Below are positions 57,641 through 64,000 of a stretch of DNA of 64,000 nucleotides, one piece after another. The notes beneath the pieces were generated by a model. It had not been told where the DNA came from, made no database searches, and was given only the letters and a program-made list of their open reading frames with translations. A program made the position numbers and the translations under genes. The stretch's first letter is position 1. Every line of letters starts with the position of its first letter. This stretch comes from Microglena sp. YARC. Taxonomy: Eukaryota; Chlorophyta; Chlorophyceae; Chlamydomonadales; Chlamydomonadaceae. The stretch covers positions 122,345,631 to 122,409,630 of the forward strand of contig CM039462.1 of the NCBI GenBank assembly GCA_022414725.1, in the 5' to 3' direction.

Positions 57641-57877
57641 GGGGGGGGCGGAGGGCCTGAAGGCCACAACAACGTTTACACTCGTGTTTCGACCACTCTC
57701 ATCAAGGACGGCGGCATCTGTCTAGGCGAGGCGAGGCGAGTCACATCACATGGCGACCGACCTCTCGCATTACATCACGGCGGAAACTGTCGAGTCGATT
57801 CGAGTCACAGAGCGAGAGACCTCTCGCATCAGTTCATCTGTAGGATCATCGTCTCACACGGTAATTTCTCCATTCAT

Positions 57878-58363
57878 TCATTCATTATCGTGCCCAGGGT
57901 CGGCTGAGTCAGCTTCCTCGTCGGACACCTCTGCAACCACCTCCAGATCGGTTGAATATGGGTCGGACGACTCCTGCATGTTGGGGAAGGGGATGCCGTA
58001 TTGTTTGCAAAGATCCTCATTGAGACGCCTGTCATGATCGTTCAGGGAATTCCATTGCTCGATAGTCATGCTTGACAGCTCGTACCTCAGTTGCTTCTCA
58101 AGCGAGTCTGCGCGCTCAGTCTCAAGATCACTCTTCAGTCGAGCATTCTCAATATCAATCTCCAATCTATTCACTCGAGCAGCATCTGCCTTATGTCGAG
58201 CATTCTCAAGATCACTCTTCAGTCGAGCATTCTCAAGATCAATCTCCAATATATTCACTCGAGCAGCATCTGCCTTATGTCGATCGAGCTCAGTCTTCAG
58301 TCGAACTATGTAAATAAGAGCGAAGGTAGCGATGGAGATAAGTAGTAGAGACTTGTCAATCAT
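57878..58363 (-). CDS. Membrane-anchored coiled-coil protein (161 aa)
   Basis: The frame is intact from MIDKSLLLISIATFALIYIV, a hydrophobic N-terminal anchor (residues 5-20). Next is a heptad-rich region built of repeats (RHKADAARVN-LEIDLENARL, then KSDLENARHKADAARVNRLE). A C-terminal domain follows (SSMTIEQWNSLNDHDRRLNE; DLCKQYGIPFPNMQE) and an acidic tail. The hydrophobic stretch plus coiled coil suggests a virion or membrane scaffold protein. I do not recognise a family. Two-hairpin element copy 5 lies about 140 bp upstream. Confidence 0.7.
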   Translation of the reverse strand: MIDKSLLLISIATFALIYIVRLKTELDRHKADAARVNILEIDLENARLKSDLENARHKADAARVNRLEIDIENARLKSDLETERADSLEKQLRYELSSMTIEQWNSLNDHDRRLNEDLCKQYGIPFPNMQESSDPYSTDLEVVAEVSDEEADSADPGHDNE

Positions 58364-58502
58364 TGTTTATAAATTCTGATGATTGTTTCTTAAGTACAGG
58401 GTTTCAGTACGTAGAATCGCGAGTGCACCGCTTGAAAGTCGAAAGTCGAGTTTGCTCTCGAAGCTTCTGAGAAATTGTCGAGTCACCGGACAGGGAGAAT
58501 TA

Positions 58503-58595
58503 TCAAGCAGACTTCTGCTCGACAGAGCTATGTCGGAATTATGACAGGACACGCGGGCCCCACGGAGTGGGGCAATGGAATTGAGCTGCTGACTC
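58503..58595 (+). repeat. Two-hairpin element, copy 5
   Basis: TCAAGCAGACTTCTGCTCGA (58,503-58,522), a 34-nt spacer, then GCCCCACGGAGTGGGGC (58,557-58,573; perfect 7-bp stem, GGA loop), then ATGGAATTGAGCTGCTGACT. The end GAGCTGCTGACTCACT is shared with copy 1. Confidence 0.75.
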
Positions 58596-58636
58596 ACTCC
58601 CACACATATTAAAGGGGGTCTGAAGACCACGACGTG

Positions 58637-58866
58637 GTCGTTCCTGGGTCCCGGCCGATTTTTTGAATTTTCCGGGACTCGTCGGCTTCAAATTGTGAAC
58701 TCGAACGCGGTCGAAAATCGCCGGTGATGGATTCGGAAGCTGCGCAGAAGCTAGAGCCTTGGGAACGAATCGCCGGCCAGAGATTTCGACCATCCCGGAA
58801 TCGCGACCATGCGACAGACCCGAACCTTTGACCAGTCAAAATCGGCCGGGAGCGAGGAACGCCCAT
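58637..58866. mobile_element. Foldback/MITE-like element, about 230 bp
   Basis: The left end TCGTTCCTGGGTCCCGGCCG (then ATTTT) is the inverted complement of the right end AAAATCGGCCGGGAGCGAGG (then AACGCCC), with a few mismatches. The same ends bound the element at 63,724-63,842. No transposase gene is present. Confidence 0.75.
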
Positions 58867-59271
58867 CGAAGACACTGTCTTCTCAAGCAAGCGAACCCGG
58901 ATTCACTACACTTTATGAGACATTCGACTGACCACTACGCCTACCCTAAGGACAGCAGAAGCCCAGAAGCTTCGAGAGCAGATATACTACTTGGCTTGCG
59001 AGTTTCACACAGTTCACTCGCGATTCTGAGACCGGAGATCGCGGAAACGCATTCATTAGGTGAGTTTGCATCGGAGACGCTTTTTGAATCGTTCCATTCT
59101 GACACCAACAAAGAAAGTTAGGGCCTCCCAAAGTTGACAACAACAACTTACTTCCCTTCGCTGCGGATCTGTGGTTGACATCAGGAGAGGTCGATCGACT
59201 GAATGCTTTGCGAAACATCCCAAGTATTTCGGGGTTACTGATGCATTTATATTTGAATTTGTAGGTTGGGG

Positions 59272-60183
59272 TCACTTGCACTGTTTAAAATTTTTCTGGT
59301 CGTATGCCCATCCTCTCGCTTTGTATGCATTTATGACATCGTTGCAAGTGGAGCAATTATTTGCATTATTGGCACCGTAACAACCTGTTGCCGGTGCCTG
59401 CGCTGCCTGTGCCTGAGCCCCCGATTGTGCACGATCTTGTGCATCTGCCTGCGCTTGTTCCCGTGCCTCTGCATTCCTGCACTGTTCAAAATTATTCTCA
59501 TTGTATCCCCATCTTTTCGCTCTGTATGCATTTAAGACATCGTTGCAAGTGTAGCAATTATTTTCATTATTGGCGTCGTAACAACTGGAGGACATAGCGG
59601 GTGGTTTCTTCTCTAATTGAGCGAACCCGGTCGTAGCGGGTGGTTTCTTCTCTAATTGAGCGAACCCGGTCGTAGCGGGTGGTTTCTGCTGTAATTGAGC
59701 GAACCCGACCGTAGCGGGTGGTTTCTGCTGTAATTGAGCGAAGGCGGCCTTGAAATTGGCGACGTCTCCCTTTGTCATACATATCCCGTCAATGCAGACC
59801 TTGGCAGTGGCTCCAGTTACATTCAAAGTTCCTTTGGCCGACAGACCTGTTGAGAAATTCAATTTCGCGTCCCATTCCTTCTGTTTGCGTTCCATTGCAA
59901 CGACTTGGGAATTAATGTCGTTAGATCTCGTGTTTACATTCGCTAAACCGTCTTTCAACATCGTATTAATCTTCACATCATACCGCTTTTGCTTTTTAAG
60001 AGAAGAGGAATGAATTGCGTCCGCTTGCTGCGATCGTTTAAACTCGGAATTCAACCGCGATACGAGATCTCCCAACTGGTCTTCATGTGTGCTGATCTCT
60101 CTTCGCAGGAAAATGTGCGAGGCGACGAGAAAGCCGGCGACGACCAACAATAGAAAAATAGAGATAAATGCTAAGGATTCCAT
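59272..60183 (-). CDS. Membrane-anchored repeat protein with two C-terminal Cys modules (303 aa)
   Basis: Intact ORF. The N-terminus MESLAFISIFLLLVVAGFLV is a transmembrane anchor. A charged, probably coiled-coil stalk follows (HEDQLGDLVSRLNSEFKRSQ), then a small module NVTGATAKVCIDGICMTKGD, as seen in some viral fibre or tail-like proteins. Next are four tandem 13-residue units (GFAQLxxKPPAT). Two copies of a C-terminal module read CYxANNxNNCxTCNDVxNAY, then a W/F-rich NF(E/K)QC end (residues about 202-237 and 268-303), separated by an Ala/Gln-rich linker. It is a candidate surface or virion protein; the exact role is unknown. Confidence 0.8.
   Translation of the reverse strand: MESLAFISIFLLLVVAGFLVASHIFLRREISTHEDQLGDLVSRLNSEFKRSQQADAIHSSSLKKQKRYDVKINTMLKDGLANVNTRSNDINSQVVAMERKQKEWDAKLNFSTGLSAKGTLNVTGATAKVCIDGICMTKGDVANFKAAFAQLQQKPPATVGFAQLQQKPPATTGFAQLEKKPPATTGFAQLEKKPPAMSSSCYDANNENNCYTCNDVLNAYRAKRWGYNENNFEQCRNAEAREQAQADAQDRAQSGAQAQAAQAPATGCYGANNANNCSTCNDVINAYKARGWAYDQKNFKQCK
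59590..59745 (-). repeat. 39-bp in-frame tandem repeat
   Basis: Four units of CCGGTCGTAGCGGGTGGTTT plus CTTCTCTAATTGAGCGAAC (plus-strand view) encoding GFAQL(Q/E)(Q/K)KPPAT, inside the 303-aa membrane protein. Confidence 0.85.
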
Positions 60184-60240
60184 CCAATTGAATATATTTA
60201 TTCTCAGATAGTAATATATTTATTCTCAGATAATTACAGG
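60184..60240 (-). promoter_or_regulatory. Duplicated AT-rich motif upstream of the membrane protein
   Basis: ATATATTTATTCTCAGATA occurs twice in tandem (60,189-60,207 and 60,211-60,229) directly in front of the ATG at 60,183. It is a plausible viral promoter for the minus-strand gene; inferred from position and AT content only. Confidence 0.45.
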
Positions 60241-60343
60241 AGATCCCCCAAAAAATCCTTTCTTGACACTGCTTTATTTACAGACCATGTTTAGCAACCA
60301 GTAAAAAAACCGCCTACATATCCCTAATTGGTGGAGTACTGAC

Positions 60344-60611
60344 ATGAAAAGGGTTGCGCATACCTGTCAGGAACTGGCCAGATCAGCCAGCCGTCTCACC
60401 AGCAGGTCATCTGTATGACCGTTGTTGGATAGAAAAATGGGTGCGTGCAAGTGCCACCGATCCATTCACTCGCAATCCATTAGATGTGAGTCAGCTCTGT
60501 CCAGTATCACCGGAGTTCGCGTCAGAAATTGCAGAAGAAAGACGCAATCATGCCATCGCATTGTTCCCACCAGGGTTTGTGGAATCGATGAGGAGCGGAT
60601 TGATTGATTGA
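60344..60611 (+). pseudogene. U-box protein (E3 ubiquitin ligase-like), start broken by a frameshift
   Basis: The frame from 60,354 to 60,611 encodes RIPVRNWPDQPAVSPAGHLY, then DRCWIEKWVRASATDPFTRN, then PLDVSQL, matching the U-box fold (SPxGHxYDRxxIExW ... TDPxTxxPL). U-box proteins recruit E2 enzymes to ubiquitinate targets, and viruses use them against host factors. No in-frame ATG exists: the only nearby ATG (60,344) is one base out of frame across an AAAA run, and the frame upstream is closed by TGA. So the start is probably lost, or the sequence has a one-base error. Confidence 0.7.
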
Positions 60612-60734
60612 TTGATTGATCCGATCCTCCTACAGTCGGAAGACGGAATGCCACGACGATGAGATGACGCACACGGCGGCCCCTCGTCCAGACTCATCAC
60701 GCACACGGACGGAACTGATACGTGGCGGCTTCTC

Positions 60735-60910
60735 GCATCATGGCGGCACCTGTCGAGTCGAGTCACAAAGCGACCTCTCGCATTACATGACGGCGGAACC
60801 TGTCGTGTCGAGTCGAGGCAAAGATAACAAACATCACTTGGATGAGAACCGTCTCACATTAACATTATAACAAGCGGTGAAGCCCCTTTCACCTCCCCAC
60901 AGCGGAGAGG
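60735..60910 (+). repeat. Copy of the GGCGGAACCTGTCGAG / GCAAAGATAACAAACA block
   Basis: It repeats 57,150-57,285, including CACTTGGATGAGAACCGTCT and CACCTCCCCACAGCGGAG. A dispersed duplication within the viral region. Confidence 0.8.
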
Positions 60911-61202
60911 ATCCAGTGGCACACGTCGGACATCCATCCTCGACCGCATGCCGCAGTGGACTTCGCACACGCATTTTAACCCTAAACCCGTGTGTGGGTT
61001 TAGAATACCCAAACGGAGTATAAATTCTGGACAAATCCATTTCCTTACATATTTTCTCAATCATCATCACGAAATATCCACTTGATAAGCAGGTCACGTC
61101 GGAGGACGAGGACGAGGAGGAGGAGATTGTGATGCACACTCGGACCGGTATGGACGCGCTTCAGATGGAACTCGTGGTTTTGATCATGCGCCGAGCAGGC
61201 AG

Positions 61203-62830
61203 TTGAAGAAGGACGGGAACTGGATGCACGCAGGATTCATCAGTCGAGCCATGCATACTGCTTTCGCGGATGACGCTGCATGTGAAGCACAGGCGCTCGT
61301 GGACAGATGTGATCATCTCAATCAGAACCCCATGAGGATAGCGTGTAAGGCCGGGCGAGCCGACGTCGTCAGCATATTGCTAAAAGATCACAACGACATC
61401 CGGGCATTGGAGTACGCCGCTGATGGAGGCCATGTGGATCTGTGCAAGCTTCTTATGGATCTGGAGTTTGCAGGCAAGCACTGCGCCAAGGCAGATGCCA
61501 ATAATGGCCAGGCACTGAGTGTCGCTGCTAAGGGAGGTCATGTGGATGTCTGCAAGGTTCTGATGAATCCTGAGTTCGCTGCGAGAAGCACCGTGCCAAA
61601 GCTTATACATACTACAGCTACGCACTGAGGTACGCCGCTAGTGGAGGCCATCTCGATGTCTGCAAGGTTCTGATGAATCCTGAGTTCGCGGCGAGAAGCA
61701 CCGGCCAAGGCAGATGAAAACAACAGTGATGCACTGAGGTTCGCCGCTCGGGGAGGCTATCTGGATGTCTGCAAGATTCTGATGAATCCTGAGTTCGCGG
61801 GCGAGGAGCACCGGGCCAAGGCAAATGCCATTGACAGTCTAGCACTGATGATCGCCGCTAGTGGAGGCCATCTCGATGTCTGCAATGTTTTGATGAATCC
61901 TGAGTTCGCGGGCGAGGAGCACCGAGCCAAGGCAGATGAGAACAACAGTGATGCACTAAGTGCCGCCTCTGCGAGAGGCCATCTCGATGTCTGCAAGGTT
62001 CTGATGGATCCTGAGTTCGCAGGCGAGGAGCACCGAGCCAAAGCTGATTCATTATACAGCAAGGCACTAAGTGCCGCCGCTAGTGGAGGCCATCTCGATG
62101 TCTGCAAGATTCTGATGAATCCTGAGTTCGCTGGCGAGGAGCACCGGGCCAAGGCAAATGACTACAACAGTGATGCACTAAGTGCCGCCGCTCGGCGAGG
62201 CTATATCGATATCTGCAAGGTTCTGATGGATCCTTTGTTAGCGGGCGAGGAGCACCGAGCCAAGGCAGATGACATTAACTGCCATGCACTGAGTTCCGCC
62301 GCTAGTGGAGGCCATCTCGATGTCTGCAAGATTCTGATGAATCCTGAGTTCGCGGCGAGGAGCACCGGGCCAAGGCAGATGACATTAACAGCCAGGCACT
62401 GAGGTTCGCCGCTAGTGGAGGCTATCTCGATGTCTGCAAGATTCTGATGAATCCTTTGTTCGCGGCGAGGAGCACCGAGCCAAAGCAGATGACAATAATA
62501 GCCAGGCACTGAGTGCCGGCGCTAAGGGAGGTCATGTGGATGTCTGCAAGGTTCTGATGGATCCTTTGTTTGCGGGCGAGGAGCACCGAGCCAAGGCAGA
62601 TGACGACAACAGTCAGGCACTGAGGGCCGGCGCTAAGGAGGTCATGTGGATGTCTGCAAGATTCTGATGGATCCTGAGTTCGCAGGCGAGGAGCACCGAG
62701 CCAAGGCAGATGACGACAACAGTCAGGCACTGAGGCCGGCGCTAAGGGAGGCTATCTGGATGTCTGCAAGGTTCTGATGGATTCTTTGTTACACTCGACG
62801 GGCGGAGGACCACCGTGCCAAAGCAGATGA
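61203..62830 (+). pseudogene. Ankyrin-repeat protein, about 15 repeats, frameshifted
   Basis: Two intact parts are seen: 61,224-61,628 (first ATG at 61,224; open from 61,203) and 61,782-62,402. Repeats read ALSAAASGGHLDVCKILMNP, then EFAGEEHRAKADENNSD, a 37-residue ankyrin-like unit; the first two are more diverged (MRIACKAGRADVVSILLKDH). The anchor GATGTCTGC recurs at 61,545, 61,655, 61,764, 61,875, 61,986, 62,097, 62,208 (ATC variant), 62,319, 62,429, 62,539, 62,649 and 62,759. Central spacings are 111 bp (in frame); outer ones are 109-110 bp, usually from a lost G in GCGGGCGAGG or GGGAGG. Ankyrin arrays are common in large DNA viruses and mediate protein binding, often with E3 ligases; a U-box ORF lies 600 bp upstream. 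Confidence 0.85.
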
Positions 62831-62842
62831 CATTAATAGCCA

Positions 62843-62975
62843 TGTTTGTTTGTGAAAGATTCTCTACATTTCGATAGTTATTTTACGTGTCCTCATGTGC
62901 AGACACATGTTTTTCAGAGTCTGTTGTTTGTTAAAGATTCTCTACATTTCGACAGTTATTTTACGTGTCCTCGTG
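62843..62975 (+). repeat. Direct repeat after the ankyrin array
   Basis: TTGTTTGTGAAAGATTCTCT, then ACATTTCGATAGTTATTTTA, then CGTGTCCTC, occurs at 62,846-62,894 and again at 62,924-62,972. A related 22-bp piece is at 54,632-54,654. A conserved 3' motif or terminator is possible. Confidence 0.6.
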
Positions 62976-63179
62976 TGTACACCAAGGAGGCTTTCTCAAG
63001 CAGACCCCAGTCCGTTGACTTACTGTCTTCAGGAGATTGATACAATCTAAAAAGTACACGTCCATCCTCCATTCATCCTCACACATACAGTACCAAGGCG
63101 GCGTATCAACAACCGCATGTACTCAACGAAAAGCCGTGTGTATCAAGCAGGCTTGGAAATGGAAAAACGTTGAGATCAC

Positions 63180-63645
63180 CTACGTGTGAGGAGATTTAGC
63201 TTCGTAATAGCATGGATCGATACAGAATACACAACTGCACGAAAAAACATAACAGCAAGCAGCTCCAGAATGCCTTTTCCTGAGCGGAAGATACCCGAAT
63301 AGCCTTACGTAATCGTCCATGTATTCCCATGTGTTTGCCGTGTACGTATTTTCTATCTCTACAATCTTCTTCAATCGAGCAGCATTCTGGGCGTACTCAA
63401 TTTTGGCACCAGATAATAGGTGGATTGTCGTTCCGTCAAACGTGAACATAGTCTTATTCATCACGTTCGATGTATGCCTGTAGTAGAATGTCTCTTTGTA
63501 CAGGTCGAGTATTTCTAAACATTCTTGGCGTCATCCTCATTATCGAATACCACCGTTCCATGTAAAATAAAATGTTTGCCATTCCACGTACTGCCTGAAA
63601 CTGTGAAACACGCATACATGCTGGTATCCAACTTCTTGAAGTTAT
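63180..63645 (-). pseudogene. Viral-type ORF split by one frameshift (about 154 codons)
   Basis: The N-terminal part starts MDNFKKLDTSMYACFTVSGS (ATG near 63,645) and continues GKHFILHGTVVFDNEDDAKN, with a stop at about 63,511. In another frame it goes on as LEILDLYKETFYYRHTSNVM, then NKTMFTFDGTTIHLLSGAKI and a Cys-rich end to 63,180. The two parts join at about 63,515 by a one-base shift. The alternative frames at 63,454-63,702 lack this continuity. No family is recognised. Confidence 0.6.
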
Positions 63646-63723
63646 CCATTGTTTCTGTTTTACACAGAAGAGATAGGGTGCGCAAAGCAATATACTAGAC
63701 ATAGTCTTGATTTCTTATACTTA

Positions 63724-63842
63724 ATGGGCGTTCCTGACTCCCGGCCGATTTTGACTAGTTGCGAAACATGGTATGGAGCGGATTTGTGATTCCTTCGATC
63801 ATGTAACTTCAAAAAAAACGACCGGGAGACAGGAACGCCCAT
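63724..63842. mobile_element. Foldback/MITE-like element, about 119 bp
   Basis: ATGGGCGTTCCTGACTCCCG on the left and its imperfect inverse (ACCGGGAGACAGGAACGCCC, then AT) on the right, with TTA and TAT outside. It shares ends with the 58,637-58,866 element but has a shorter interior. Apparent ORFs at 63,660-63,899 cross it and are not real. Confidence 0.8.
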
Positions 63843-64000
63843 TATGGTTAAAACTTTGAGATCGAGATGAAATCGGAAGCAATAAAGTGTTACACTCAAT
63901 AATGTTAAAGTATATTGTGACAGTCTCGGGGACCTGGCTCTGGCTCGACTTGTACTTCAAGGAGGGGCGACCACGTGTGACGACACCTCCTCGACTTTTA

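Noticed and set aside
56997..57907. ORFs of 242 and 177 aa over 56,997-57,907
   Set aside because: They run through two tandem repeat families (GGCGGAACCTGTCGAG and the 28-bp unit) and have no conserved domain.
61380..62730. Several minus-strand ORFs with LARCSSPANSGFIRILQTSR repeats
   Set aside because: Antisense shadows of the ankyrin repeats, kept open by the repeat structure.
63660..63899. Minus-strand ORF of 79 aa at the right end
   Set aside because: It crosses the foldback element at 63,724-63,842, so the frame is coincidental.

Overview
The window reads as nuclear DNA of a green-lineage alga, with an endogenous viral region filling its right third. The host assignment rests on three intron-rich genes whose exons could be joined by eye in correct phase: a plant-type IBR5 phosphatase with its N-terminal paired CxxC motifs, a plant-like CDC5/CDC5L, and RLP24. 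All introns used are GT-AG. The flanking DNA is full of minisatellites, homopolymer runs and small interspersed elements. I cannot name the species.

Layout of 1-38,330 (host genes). 548-2983 (minus) holds two exons of a secreted M14 metallocarboxypeptidase. 3713-15,700 (plus) is an eight-exon IBR5-like dual-specificity phosphatase of 240 aa. 16,384-17,311 is a 5'-truncated non-LTR retrotransposon. 21,080-23,131 (minus) is RLP24 (2 exons, 162 aa), divergent from CDC5L at 23,699-37,976 (plus, 10 exons, 838 aa) across a 567-bp shared promoter. RLP24 acts in 60S ribosome assembly and CDC5L in the spliceosomal NineTeen complex, so the pair may be co-regulated housekeeping genes.

The main novelty on the host side is 'exon echoing'. 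Almost every internal exon is accompanied, in the neighbouring intron, by tandem decayed copies of its own 5' or 3' end together with the adjoining splice site. Several intronic minisatellites are extreme forms of this. Some echoes still carry AG and GT and an open frame: CDC5L 34,443-34,499 and 34,621-34,677 (57 nt each) and 29,467-29,517 (51 nt). These could be spliced as cassette exons.

38,340-45,345: repeat-rich intergenic DNA, an array of GCGTCC palindromes, and a Copia pol fragment (41,997-45,345, minus) that is frameshifted and interrupted by a 3'-end copy of the same non-LTR element, with a 7-bp target-site duplication.

45,346-64,000: the gene style changes to short intronless ORFs with viral domains. 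These are a fused TV-Pol-like polymerase/superfamily-3 helicase, two T5orf172-type GIY-YIG-like proteins (a segmental duplication), a membrane-anchored coiled-coil protein, a membrane-anchored repeat protein with two Cys modules, a U-box protein and an ankyrin array. There is also a 300-bp x 8 tandem repeat with an internal hairpin, a family of two-hairpin intergenic elements, and two foldback elements. Many of these ORFs are frameshifted while the host exons join without error, which fits a decaying endogenous giant-virus- or Polinton-like element. The junction lies directly against the truncated Copia fragment.
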